DNA of 64,000 nucleotides from Leucaena leucocephala. Lineage: Eukaryota; Streptophyta; Magnoliopsida; Fabales; Fabaceae. Both the position numbers and the translations under genes were made by a program. A model generated the notes under the pieces. The model did no database searches, was not told the origin of the DNA, and saw only the letters and a list, made by a program, of their open reading frames with translations. The stretch lies in contig CM073569.1 of the NCBI GenBank assembly GCA_037074615.1, positions 8,810,001 to 8,874,000 of the forward strand, written 5' to 3'. Positions 35,270 to 47,767 of the stretch are shown piece after piece; positions within the stretch are counted from its first letter, which is position 1, and each line of letters begins with the position of its first letter.

Positions 35270-35475
35270 CTATGACTACCTGATAAATTATTTACAACAT
35301 GAAATTCAATCCATGAATAAACTTCTCGGCCATTCAACTCTCACTGACCTTATGGATAAACTTGGATAATTATTCATCAAAGGGTTTTTCTTTCTCTACA
35401 TTAACCCTTAGCCTTATGCTCATCTCTATCTAACTGAGAGGAATGCTTTTAGTAAATCTGCTGAAGAAAAACTTC
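35270..35475 (-). pseudogene. gag remnant of Element I
   Basis: The minus strand from 35475 reads EVFLQQIY, then with shifts and stops RDEHKAK and PFDE...SKFIHKV. This corresponds to the gag stretch EVFLEQFYKKYFP...RDERE...AFDEYLAKFIR of the element at 36173-47762. Several stops and frameshifts are present, so it is not functional. It shows that Element I descends from a gag-bearing parent. Confidence 0.6.
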
Positions 35476-36049
35476 TCAGGTGAGCGGATAAATCTCCATC
35501 TCTATGGAGTAACTTCGTCATCTCTCTACTATCTCTTAACTCTTTCTGTATGTATATCAGTATTAGTCTGCTCTTATCCATATTATAGTTCCTTTCTAGT
35601 CTTCTTATATGGACCCTGACTAACTTAAGTCACATGGATCTTATTCATCATCTAGCACTATTACTTCTGTTTTCTAGGATGCTCTCCCTTAGGTCTGCTA
35701 GGTTACTGTTTCTTTGTGATGGAATCCCTCTGTCTTGGGAACATTAACTCTCTAACTGTTAACCATCATATCTCTAACTTTAAACCATATGTTAGGCTCA
35801 TTCTCAGGCAAGTCTCATTCTAACTTTTAATTCTTTTGTTCAGGAAAGACTAACTGAAAAACTTCTTTCATAATGTAGATCTACTCCTGATGGTAGTACA
35901 GAGGATCTACTTCTGAGCATCCTTTTAAACTGATATGTATCTCTATATCTCATATTATTTAGCTTGCCTGCATCATGTGTTAAACCTCTAACTGATAAAC
36001 TTCAGTGAGACTGGCATCTTCATTGATCACCAAGTCTCTTTGGATCTTC

Positions 36050-36102
36050 GTCGTGACCTGAGTATTGGCTAGTCGTGACCAAAATTGCTTCACATCATGA
36101 CC
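36050..36102 (-). repeat. GTCGCGAC lattice remnant in Element I
   Basis: GTCGTGAC at 36050 and 36072 (22 bp apart) and ATCATGAC at 36095 (23 bp). It lies between the extra ORF and the gag remnant, the same place as the array of Element II. Confidence 0.6.
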
Positions 36103-36172
36103 TGCACACAACTTTCTCTAAACATTCTTCTAATGTTCTTGTCCAGTCTTTACACTAGCATTGGTCAATTCT

Positions 36173-39100
36173 TGTCACATCCTTATTTTTACATATCTTA
36201 AGGACCATTCAGTAGCACTTAGAACCACTTTCAGGCTCATTGAAGTCTAAACTCTTAATTTGCAATTTTATTCATATCGGGTACTGTTCACTGTGGCAAA
36301 TTCCAGATGAGTGACCTGACTTTGAAAATTCATAACTAATTCTAGAAAAATCGAAATGAAGTGGTTCAAATTGCTACATGAAGATAACTTAGGTATATTT
36401 CAGGAAAAAATCATTGGTTGACAATTCCTTGACAAATTCAACGTGGGTCAACGTTTCAACTTTACTGTTCATCCAATGACTTTCTCCTGAATCCAGCATT
36501 CAGGTCCCAATTTTAACAATTTATATCTTTTCGTGTATACATCCAAATGAATCATTCTATATATAAAATTAAATATTAGTATGTATACTATTTACCATAA
36601 AAATATCATATATTTATTCAACCATTTACTATTTTTAATAATTTACCAAACATCAATTGGTCTCCACGGATTACTGTTCATAGAGTCATTTTTCAGCGAC
36701 TAACCTTACATATTAATGCATACATGCATCACATATCAGTCAGACATGCCAGATAACAATCATTATTAAATAATAAATTGTTATACACTAGTGAATGATT
36801 AACATCCTCATATTTCTATTACATTTTTTGTTGTCTAAAATCCGGCAGCATGACTGCTACATTCCTTCTGTAGAAAGTAACCGATCTTGTACCGATTCGG
36901 TAATTCCCGTAGGAACTACCATTCTACGTAAGTACCCAGGAAAGACTAGATGAACCTGCTAGTTCCACTCACTTCCAGCCTCCATAGACAGCACCTACGT
37001 ACACAGTACGTATCAGTTCCTTTCTTTGTTCCTGCTTCGTTGCCAGAATTTCGGCAGCCTAACGGCGTCTCTTAAAATTTCCAAATTTTATTTTGACAGA
37101 ACCTCCCCTGTAATGTTATATATGGGAATGAGATTCAAAAGAATCTCAGTAGCAATAATCATAACAATTTATCTAATGCAGAGTGATAGTGCTTGCTTGT
37201 GGTTGTGTACAGATAAGTATGCTGCATGCTTCAATATTCAATAACATATGATCATAGCATTGTAATAGAGCTTCAAGCATAACATATAAGACAACAATCC
37301 AACCAAACAATAGCACAACAATTCACAAAGATATTACATAAAAGCTAGGATTAGTTACTACCTCAAAAGCAGAACTTCAGAACTTCTACACTGCTTCCAA
37401 CTTCACCAGAACTTCCTTTCTTCTTTCTTTTTCCCACTTTCTCTCTCAAGCACTTCCTTATCTCTCTAAGCTTGCTTCTTGGCGTGAAGAATGAAGGCAA
37501 GGGGGGCTATTTATAGTTTCCTTCAATGGCATTCTTGTAATTTTGAAGCCATCTGATCCTGTGGTCCTGATTTTTCCGGAATTTCCTATTTTCTTTTATT
37601 CCTTTTATTGCATCATGCATGATATCACCTCAAGGCCACCTCATGGGACACCTCATATGTCACATGGAGAAATTGCAAGCTCTTGGGACACCTCATCAGC
37701 TGACTCAGCAGTTCCAATCCAATCCAGTACCGGTCCGGTCCGATTTCCCACAAACTGGACTCACCGGCTAAAATTATGCCACATGTCCTTAACTTTTTCT
37801 TTCTCCTCTATGTTGGGGGCCATGTGTCATCTTGCTGGCACCTGTCACGCCATCTAATGCTATCCAGATAAGTCCAAGACTTTATCTGATCACCTCCTCG
37901 GTTATCGTGCCGACCGAGTAACTTTACTTTATTGAAACAGCATTAAAATAGTATTTTAATGCCACTTTTTCCCACATATCACTGGGCCTACGTTTTTGAG
38001 CTCTGGGAATGCTATCTTGGATCCTGATCAAGCTCAAGTACTCTGATGGCTCAATTCCCAAGAAACATCCCTTGGCAAATTACCAAAATACCCCTGGGTA
38101 CCCTTTCTTGCACTATTTTAACCCTAAGGGTAAAATCATCATTTTACACCCTTCAGTACTCTGTCAGGGCATATACTGACTCTGAGTAACTTAATTGTAT
38201 ATGCCTTGGCTCCTGGGCCTATCCAGAATGACCAAAATGCCCTTATACATCTACTACCCCTTTAGTACAACACAGGGGCATTTTCGTAATTTTGCACTTT
38301 TCCGGGGTTCTGCTGGACACTGGCCCACCTATCAGTCAACGTATCTTATTGGGCCTTTGATGACGCCATTTTTGGGCCTTTCTGGGTCCAACACCTTCAT
38401 GGCACGCATTACGAGGAATCCTCCCCTGTCCAGGTTCACCGAATATTTTAGCTTATTATGCACCGTTTACACACATATCCGGACATCGGCTCCTTCTGTC
38501 AGATACTCTGCCCTACTGTGTCCGGGCAGCCATTTAGGTCATAACGGGCATCTGACTGTTGTTACCCGACCTCATTCAGTCTTAGTTTAAATACCGATAA
38601 ATCTCCCTATCGGATCCCCGGAGGCCTCATACTCCCGTCTCGATTTGCTAATTTGTGAATAACTTTTTCTACAGACCTCCTATTGGTATTCTATCCGTTT
38701 CCTGACATCCGCCCCATAAGGGTGCATCTAGGGTATCCGGTAGGAAATTTTATAACTTTTGGACGATCAGTCCATTTCTGGCTATTTGGAGTCTTCAAAA
38801 ATTCCGGTATTAAGCTGGATTACCCAGCGTCACTTGCCCTATCTTCTGGTGAAATGTGGGACTGAAATGTTGTCGGGCGGTCCAAACCACTTCTGGCCTA
38901 TTTTCCTTTAATTATACTTTAGCCCCAGGGAACTTTTCTTCTTTGCAATTAAGTCCCTTAAATTTGGTTAAAATTACACTTTAAGACCCCACATTTTTGT
39001 CTACCTTTCTTTCCTAACCTTAAACTTTCCATAATTGCATTTAAGTCCTTTCATTTCCTTTCTTTTACAATTTAATCCTTTTCTTTACATAAAGGACCAC

Positions 39101-39179
39101 ATCTTTTTTCTGAAAAAGAACTCATATATTCCATCTAATCTGTACATAGAAATCAGTACAGAAAATTAAAGATATTACA
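36173..39179 (-). mobile_element. Left (3') LTR of the Tekay-like element
   Basis: Runs from TGTCACATCC to GATATTACA, 3007 bp. TATA box at 37508-37516, conserved block 36899-37010. Confidence 0.95.
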
Positions 39180-39196
39180 TTTCTCTCCCCCTTAAA
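39180..39196 (-). other. Polypurine tract of the Tekay-like element
   Basis: The minus strand reads TTTTAAGGGGGAGAGAA against the LTR. Confidence 0.85.
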
Positions 39197-39245
39197 ATAA
39201 ATTTTGTCCTCGAAATTTACATTACATCTATCCTATCGAAACAAT

Positions 39246-42200
39246 TCAGGATACTTCTCTCATCTTTTCTTCTGTTTCCCATATAGCTTCTTGTTCAGTC
39301 AAGCCTTTCCAGATCACTTTAACTAAAGGAATTTATTTATTCCGCAACTGCTTGACTTTTCTATCAGGAATTCGCACCGGTCCAACCTCATAGGTCAAGT
39401 CATCTCGCAGTGCAACCTCATCTTGCTCAATCACATGAGATGGATCTGGAACATACTTCTTTAATTGGGAAACATGGAACACAACATGTATCTGGCTGAG
39501 ATTAGGAGGAAGAGCCAACTTGTAGGCTACTGCTCCTATCTTTGAGAGAATCTGGAATGGTCCGATGTATCTTGGATGCAATTTCTTCACTTTGATCGAT
39601 CATCTAGCTCCAGTAGTTGGAGTTAACTTAAGGAATACATGTTCTCCTTGTTCAAACTCCAACGGCTTCCTTCTGACATCTGCATAGCTCTTCTGTCTAC
39701 TTTGAGCCGTCAGCAATCTTTTTCTAATCACCGCAATCTGCTCTGTGGTTTGATCCACTATATCAGGACCAAGCATTCTTCTCTCGTTCAGCTCTAGCCA
39801 GCATAAGGGGGATCTACATTTACGTCCATAGAGTGCTTCAAAAGGTGCCATCTGAATACTGGCCTGGTAACTATTGTTATAAGCAAACTCTATAAGGGGT
39901 AAATGGATATCCCAGCTGCCCTTGAAATCTAAGACACATGCTCTCAGCATATCCTCTAATGTTTGTATTGTTCTTTCAGATTGACCATCTGTCTGAGGAT
40001 GATAAGCTATACTAAATCTGAGAGTAGTGCCCATTTCCTCCTGTAAAGCCCTCCAGAAATTTGAAGTAAATCGAGGGTCTCTATCAGACACAATGCTGCT
40101 CGGGATACCATGAAGCCTAACGATCTCCTTTACATACAACTTTGCCAGCTTTTGAAGAGAATCTCTCTTATTGATTGCCAAAAAAATGTGCTGACTTTGT
40201 CAGTCGATCAATTACTACCCACAATGCATCATGTCTACTTGGAGTCATGGTAGTCCTTCCACAAAGTCCATGGCAATCCCATCCCATTTCCACTCAGGGA
40301 TTTCTAGAGGCTGCAATGTTCCTACTGGCTTTTAATGTTCAACTTTCACTTTCTGGCAGGTCAAGAACTTAGATATGTAAGTCACAACATCTTTCTTCAA
40401 TCCAGGCCACCAAATCAACCTTTTGACATCATGGTACATCTTGGTCATACCTGGATGTACAGTATACCGACTTTTATGTGCTTCCTCCAGAATCCTTTCC
40501 CTTAATCCCACAACATTAGGGATATAGGGTCTTCCCCGAAACTGTAGTAATCCGTCTGGGGACATCTCAAAATTCCTTGTCTTCCCCTTCTCCAGCTTGT
40601 CTTTGAATATTGCTGCGAGCTTATCCTGCTTTTGAGCCTCTTTTATCTCATCTTCTATGCAGGCTCTGACATGAACTCCTCCAAAAGGATTCTCCGTTAG
40701 TTGTATTTGATATAGAGGGCTCCAATCGCGCATATCTTCTATTAATTCCAACTCCTTGATCATCATGTATGCAACCTGCACCACCTTTATACTCAGGGCA
40801 TCAGCTACCACATTGGCTTTTCCTGGATGGTACTTAAACTGGAAGTCATAATCTTTCAACAATTCCATCCATCGCAGTTGCCTCGTATTCAGCTCTTTTT
40901 GATCCTGTAGATACTTCAGGCTTTTGTGGTCGCAAAACAACTCTATCGTTGCTCCATATAAATAGTGCCTCCATATCTTCAGGGCATAAACCACCGCCGC
41001 AAGCTCCAGATCATGAGTGGGATAATTTTCTTCATGTGGCTTCAACTGCCGAGAGGCGTAGGCTACTACTCGACCTTGCTGCATCAGCATACATCCCAAC
41101 CCCTGCTTGCTAGCATCAGTGTAGACGATGTAAGTCTTAGTTGGATCTGGAATAATCAGCACGGGAGTAGTGGTTAATCTCTGCTTCAACTTTTGGAAGC
41201 TAGCCTCGCACTTCTCATCCCACTTAAACTGTTGATTCTTTCTGGTCAGCTTGGTAAGTGGTAAGGCAATTCGAGAAAAGTCTTGAATAAATCTTCTGTA
41301 GTACCCCCTGCTAGGCCGAGAAAACTTTTGATCTCCGTCACTGTCCTTGGCTGCTCCCAGCTCAAAACTGCTTCAACTTTGCTAGGATCCATAGCTACCC
41401 CATCTCGGGATATGACATGACCGAGAAATTTGACTTCTGACAGCCAAAACTCGTATTTACTCAGCTTAGCATAGAGCTTCTTTTCTTTAAGGGTACCAAG
41501 AACAATCCTCAAATGCCTTTCATGCTCCTCTGGAGATTTGGAGTACACAAGAATATCATCAATAAAGACCACAACGAACTGATCTAGATAAGGCCTGAAG
41601 ATCTGATTCATGTAGTCCATGAAAATAGCAGGTGCATTGGTTAGTCCAAAAGGCATCACTAGAAACTCAAAATGCCCGTAGCGCGTTCTGAATGCCATCT
41701 TTGGAATATCATCCGGCCTAACCCTTAGTTGATGATAGTCAGATCTCAAGTCAATCTTGGAGAATAAGGTCGCTCCTGCCAACTAGTCCAGCAGGTCATC
41801 AATTCTGGGGAGAGGATACTTATTCTTAACCGTAAGCTTATTTAATTCCCTGTAGTCAATGCATAGCCTTAAACTGCCATCTTTCTTTTTGATAAATAGT
41901 ACTGGAGCACCCCATGGCGATACACTGGGTCGTATGAAACCCTTCTCCAATAGCTCCTCAATTTGCTTCTTCAGTTTCATCATTTCATTTGGAGGCATCC
42001 TGTACGGGGCTTTTGACACTGGTCCAGCTCCAAGTATAATGTCGATCGCAAACTCCACTTCCCGTTCTGAAGGCAATCCCTGAATTTCCTTTGGAAAGAC
42101 TTCAGGAAATTCATTGACTACAGGAATCTCCTCGATGCCTTCTTCTACTTCTGTTTGAACAGAAAAGAATACCACATATCCCTGACATCCTTTCCGTAAA

Positions 42201-43792
42201 TATTTTTCTGCCTGAGCCTCCGTCATGAAGTTCAGTCGCACTTCTGAGCTCCGATCAGTGATTTTTGGACCAAGAACCAGGGTCTTGTTTCTGCAGTCCA
42301 ACATCACATTATTGGAGGATAACCAACTTAAGCCGAGTATAACATCAATCTCTCGGAAAGGCATACAGATCAGGTCTAGGGTGGTACTGCAGTGCTCATA
42401 ATGCATAACACTATTTAGACAGGCATCAGACGTAATTACTCTAGCGTTGGTGGGGGTTTTCACCTGTATATCATAACGCAATTTGCTGATCAGAAGGCCT
42501 AGGCATTTAGCACATTCATAAGATATAAAGGAATAACTTGCACCCGAATCAAATAGAGTAGTCACAGCATGATCATTGAGATAGATTGTACCTTGGATCA
42601 TCTCAGGTGATCGCTGCGCGTCCTCTCTAGTGAGTGCAAACACTCATCCTGTCGTCCTTGGCCTTGGATCAGTTATAGCTTGAGGATATTCTCTGGAAAA
42701 ATGTTCGGGCTTTCCGCAGGTGTAACAAATGGCCTAGCCCATTAAACATGGTCTATCACCATGATTCTTTCCATACTTTCCACATACTGGGGCCTTTGAA
42801 TCCCTGTTGTTGGACCTGCCATAGAAATTTCCTCTACTGGGCCTCCTGTTCTACCACGGTCGCTTTCTCTTCTTATAGCCGCTTCCACTTGCAGCTTCTT
42901 GGTTTCGACCGGCCTTGTCAGAGGTCGCCTGATCCTTACTCCCGGATCTGGACAGTATTCGATGATTCATGCTGTTTTCTACAATTCGACATGCTTCCAC
43001 AGCCTTATTAAACTGGCTGTATTGTTGCGAAGTTAACTTCTCCTTTAGCGTGGAATTCAATCCCCGAATCATTCTTTCGGTCATCCAGCGCTCGTCATCC
43101 ACTTGACGTAGATACGTAGAATACTGGGATAGCCGGATGAACTTAGCCAGATATTCGTCAAAAGCTTCTTTTTCTCCTTGTCTCAGTACAAGGAACTCGG
43201 CCTCCCTTTCATCTCTAATGGATTGAGGGAAATATTTCTTGTAAAACTGCTCAAGAAACACTTCCCAGGTAACTGGAATATCTCTTGCTTGGAGAAGTAA
43301 CTCTGTATTCTTCCACCATCTATCCGCATCCTTTTCTAATTGATAGATGGCCATTTGGGCCTTGGTTTCAGTTGGGCAGTCGAGGACCTTGAAGATCTTC
43401 TCTAATCTACTGACCCAATTTTCTGCTATCTGTACTTCGAATGTCCCTTCGAACACTAGAGGACTGTGTTTACAAAATCGAACCATCCATTGTTGGATTT
43501 CTACTGCCTCCTCCCTCGATTCAACCCGTCTCTGGGGCTGAACTGCCTGCTATTGTACTTCTTCAGGTTCTTTATCAGCCGCTACTGAAGGCTCTGGCGG
43601 TCTTAAATCACTTACAGCTGCTGCCACTGCTGCGGCTATGGCAGCATCTCTTTCCTGCTCATTTCGTGCCTGAGCAGCTCTCATTTCTTCTATCATCTTT
43701 TATTGTTGCTCTAATCGCCCTAAAATTAGTTGATTAAGATTTCCAGCTTCTTGTGGTTCCTATGCTGGAATCGTTCTTCTTGTTCGAACCAT
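39246..43792 (-). pseudogene. gag-pol of the Tekay-like chromovirus, broken
   Basis: Gag starts MVRTRRTIPA at 43792; the gag domain (WWKNTELLLQ, VFLEQFYKKYFP, FDEYLAKFIRLSQY) runs to 42854. A CCHC knuckle follows, with CYTCGKPEHFSREY having Tyr in place of the last Cys. Protease has LFDSGAS (42540 region). Reverse transcriptase runs 42000-41400 with FIDDILVYS intact. RNase H has YTDAS and DHKSLKYL (41130-40900). Integrase has HPGMTKMYHD and SKFLTCQ, where the first zinc Cys is Phe, then the three catalytic acids in VIDRL, SDRDPRF and QSERT. The C-terminus (39340-39246) has VKVIWKGLTEQEAIWETEE, chromodomain-like. In-frame stops occur at gag codons 11, 31 and 81, and near 42852, 42745, 42645, 41784, 40333, 39601 and 39334. 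Frameshifts lie at 41304-41308 (G run), near 40248, and at 40180-40186 (A/T run of seven). Confidence 0.93.
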
Positions 43793-43926
43793 TTTGTTAT
43801 ACTATAACATAGAAAGGAATGCGATAAACAACATTTCTCATTTCATTTCAAACATAGCATAAAAGGTACATGACACAGTCATACATATGCTACTGTACTG
43901 ATCTTTTGTACATTAGAAACATTACC

Positions 43927-44625
43927 CTAATTTTTCTTAAACTTTATTCTAATATATTCTCCTACCAAGTAGATCCATTCGGATACAGTACAATATGGTT
44001 CTTTATCAAAATATTGATCCAACTCCGATCTCCAGGTAGGAGTAGTCGGCAATACATCATTCATAATTTCTAGCCAAAGCCCCATGGTTAACACGGTTGG
44101 ATCCCAGGCTTGATATATGGCTTTCACCCTTGTGATGAAATTCTGATAAACCATATAGCCTTGATCTACATCTCTGATCAGGGTCTGCCTCAGCCCATAT
44201 AGCTGTCAGGCTAATGCTACCGAGTTCTCAAATTGTTCTCTACTTAGGTTCCTCCCTGGGATCATTCTTACGATTAGACTTCCCAAATGTATCTCTACTA
44301 GGGTCACTTCGGGCCTACCGGGACCTGGCGTATTACTCTGATCATGTACTTGGCTGGATCCTGAATTGTCTGTTATATTCGAAGGTACCGCACTTATGGG
44401 AATGGCAGGAATGGGGCCTTCTATCACCATCACCTCCTGGTCATCAATTGGAAAGTTTGATCCTACCGAGGAACTATCCTCCTCAGAGTCACCAGCTACT
44501 GGAGGTGTCCAGGGGTCAGAATCATTGCTCATTACCTCCTCTTCTGAACTATCTGAACTAGAGACCTCTGGTCTAAACTCCCAATGGTTTACTGCAGTTT
44601 CAGACCCGAATCTATGTCTAACCAT
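43927..44625 (-). pseudogene. Extra ORF between PBS and gag in the Tekay-like element
   Basis: It starts MVRHRFGSETAVNHWEF about 90 bases after the PBS and reads 233 codons, broken only by a TGA at 44206-44208. The first 75 residues are acidic and Ser-rich (SSSDSSEEEVMSNDSDPW). The second half is mixed, with aromatic and hydrophobic residues (VKAIYQAWDPTVLTMGLWLE, then VSEWIYLVGEYIRIKF), and ends before gag at 43792. It is on the same strand as gag and in the position of the extra ORF of Elements I and II, to which it may be distantly related. I do not recognise a domain. A near-open frame of this length in an element whose gag-pol has ten stops suggests past selection. Confidence 0.65.
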
Positions 44626-44712
44626 CTTGTAAACACTAACTTAGTGTCAATTATGTCCGGTTTATTAGGGTATATTCATCTATTCAGAGCATTTCCTAAG
44701 CCAAAATCCTTT

Positions 44713-44724
44713 GCTCTGATACCA
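44713..44724 (-). other. Primer binding site of the Tekay-like element
   Basis: The minus strand reads TGGTATCAGAGC, complementary to initiator tRNA-Met, three bases from the LTR start at 44728. Confidence 0.92.
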
Positions 44725-44727
44725 AAA

Positions 44728-47700
44728 TGTCACATCCTTATTTTTACATATCTTAAGGACCATTCAGTAGAACTTAGAACCACTTTCAGGCTCATTGAAG
44801 TCTAAACTCTTAATCTGGAATTTTATTCATATCGGGTACTGTTCACTGTGGCAAATTCCAGATGAGTGACCTGACTTTGAAAATTCATACCTAATTTTAG
44901 AAAAATCGAAATGAAGTGGTTCAAATTGCTACATGAAGATAACTTAGGTATATTTCAGGGAAAAATCATTGGTTGACCATTACTTGACAAATTCAACGTG
45001 GGTCAACGTTTCAACTTTACTGTTCATCCAATAACTTTCTCCTGAATCCAGCATTCTGGTCCCAACTTGAACAATTTATATCTTTTTGTGTATACATCCA
45101 AATGAATCATTATATATATAAAATTAAATATTAGTATGTATACTATTTACCATAAAAATATCATACATTTATTCAACCATTTACTATTTTTAATGATTTA
45201 CCAAACATCAATTGGTCTCCACGGATTACTGTTCACAGAGTCATTTTTCAGCAACTAACCTTACATATTAATGCATACATGCATCACATATCAGTCAGAC
45301 ATGCCAGATAACAAACATTATTAAATAATCAATTGTTATACACCAGTGAATGATTAACATCCTCATATTTCTATTACATTTTTTGTTGTCTAAAATCCGG
45401 CAGCATGACTGCTACATTCCTTCTGTAGAAAGTAACCGATCTTGTACCGATTCGGTAATTCCCGTTGGAACTACCATTCTACGTAAGTACCCAGGAAAGA
45501 CTGGATGAACCTGCTAGGTCCACTGACTTCCAGCCTCCGTAGACCGCACCTACGTACACAATACGTATCAGTTCCTTTCTTTGTTCCTGCTTCGTTGCCA
45601 GAATTTCGGCAGCCTAACGGCGTCTCTTAAAATTTCCAAATTTTATTTTGACAGAACCTCCCCTATAATGTTATATATGGGAATGAGATTCAAAAGAATC
45701 TCAGTAGCAACAATCATAACAATTTATGTAATGCAGAGTGATAGTGCTTGCTTGTGGTTGTGTACAGATAAGTATGCTGCATGCTTCAATATTCAATAAC
45801 ATATGATCATAGCATTGTAATAGAGCTTCAAGCATAACATATAAGACAACAATCCAACCAAAAAATAGCACAACAATTCACAAAGACATTACATAAAAGC
45901 TAGGATTAGTTACTACCTCAAAAGCAGAACTTCAGAACTTCTACACTGCTTCCAACTTCACCAGAACTTCCTTTCTTCTTTCTTTTCCCACTTTCTCTCT
46001 CAAGCACTTCCTTATCTCTCTAAGCTTGCTTCTTGGCGTGAAGAATGAAGGCAAGGGGGGTATTTATAGTTTCCTTCAATGGTATTCTTGTAATTTTGAA
46101 GCCATCTGATCCTGTGGTCCTGATGTTTCTGGAATTTCCTATTTTCTTTTATTCCTTTTACTGCATCATGCATGACATCACCTCAAGGCCACCTCATGGG
46201 ACACCTCATATGTCACATGGTGAAATTTCAAGCTCTTGGGACACCTCATCAGTTGACTCAGCAGTTCCAGTCTAATCCAGTACCGGTCCAGTCCGATTTC
46301 CCACAAACTGGACTCACTGGCTAAAATTATGCCACATGTCCTTAACTTTTTCTTTCTCCTCTATGTTGGCGCCATGTGTCATCTTGATGGCACATGTCAC
46401 GACATCCAATGCTATCCAGATAAGTCCAGGACTTTATCTGATCACCTCCTCGGTTATCGTGCCGACCGAGTAACTTTACTTTATTGAAACAGCATTAAAA
46501 TAGTATTTTAATGCCACTTTTTCCCACATATCACTGGGCCTACGTTTTTGGGCTCTGGGAATGCTATCTTGGATCCTGATCAAGCTCAAGTACTCTGATG
46601 GCTCAATTCCCAAGAAACATCCCTTGGCAAATTACCAAAATACCCCTGGGTACCCTTTCTTGCACTATTTTAACCCTAAAGGTAAAATCATCATTTTACA
46701 CCTTTCAGTACTCTGTCAGGGCATATACTGACTCTGAGTAACTTAATTGTATGTGCCTTGGCTCCTGGGCCTGTGCAGAAGGATCAAAATGCCCTTATAC
46801 ATCTAATACCCCTTTAGTACAACACAGGGGCATTTTCGTAATTTCGCACTTTTCCGGGGTTCTGCTGGACACTGGCCCACCTATCAGTCCACGTATCTTA
46901 TTGGGCCTTTGATGACGCCATTTTTGGGCCTTTCTGGGTCCAACACCTTCATGGAACGCATTACGAGGAATCCTCCCCTGTCCAGGTTCACCGAATATTT
47001 TAGCTTATTATGCACCGTTTACACACATATCCGGACATCGGCTCCTTCTGTCAGATACTCTGCCCTACTGTGTCCGGGCAGCCATTTAGGTCATAACGGG
47101 CATCTGACTGTTGTTACCCGACCTCATTCAGTCTTAGTTTAAATACCCATAAATCTCCCTATCGGATCCCTGGAGGTCTCACATTCCCGTCTGGATTTGC
47201 TAATTTGTGAATAACTTTTTCTACAGACCTCCTATCGGTATTTTATCCATTTCCTGACATCCGCCCCATAAGGGTGCATCATCCTGTAATTTCTTACTTA
47301 TATCTGAAATCAAGGGTATCCGGTAGGAATTTTTATAACTTTTGGACGATCAGTCCATTTCTGGCTATCTGGAGTCTTCAAAAATTCCGATATTAAGCTG
47401 GATTACCCAGCGTCACTTGCCCTATCTTCTGGTGAAATCTGGGACTGAAATGTTGTCTGGCGGTCCAAACCACTTCTGGCATATTTTCCTTTAATTATAC
47501 TTTAGCCCCAGGGAACTTTTCTTCTTTGCAATTAAGTCCCTTAAATTTGGTTAAAATTACACTTTAAGACCCCACATTTTTGTCTACCTTTCTTTCCTAA
47601 CCTTAAACTTTCCATAACTGCATTTAAGTCCTTTCATTTTCTTTCTTTTGCAATTTAATCCTTTTCTTTACATAAAGGACCACATCTTTTTCCTGAAAAA

Positions 47701-47762
47701 TAACTCATATATTCCATCTAATCTGTACATAGAAATCAGTACAGAAAATTAAAGATATTACA
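44728..47762 (-). mobile_element. Right (5') LTR of the Tekay-like element
   Basis: Runs from TGTCACATCC to GATATTACA, 3035 bp. TATA box 46061-46069, conserved block 45455-45564. It is very similar to the left LTR, with scattered substitutions. Confidence 0.95.
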
Positions 47763-47767
47763 ATTCT

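Larger units (their letters stand above)
33707..36172 (-). other. Element I internal region, continued, with gag remnant
   Basis: It is homologous, in reverse, to Element II 58000-59040 and 62400-63600. It includes a short TAA microsatellite at 33728-33745 and a local duplication of the phrase AACTTATGGCAACAAAAGCC at about 34880 and 34920. No pol is found. Confidence 0.65.
36173..47762 (-). mobile_element. Full-length Tekay-like Ty3/gypsy chromovirus (TSD ATTCT)
   Basis: LTRs are 36173-39179 and 44728-47762. The PBS is 44713-44724 and the polypurine tract starts at 39180. Perfect ATTCT repeats lie at 36168-36172 and 47763-47767. The interior encodes, on the minus strand, an extra ORF, gag and pol, ending in a chromodomain-like segment. 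Long LTRs, the initiator tRNA-Met PBS and the chromodomain place it near the Tekay/Del clade. The left LTR has a deletion of about 32 bp near 38727 compared with the right one. Coding regions are broken by about ten stops and three frameshifts. It is inserted in Element I. Confidence 0.95.

Noticed and set aside
43347..44632. Plus-strand ORFs across the Tekay-like gag and extra ORF
   Set aside because: They are antisense shadows of the minus-strand retroelement frames.
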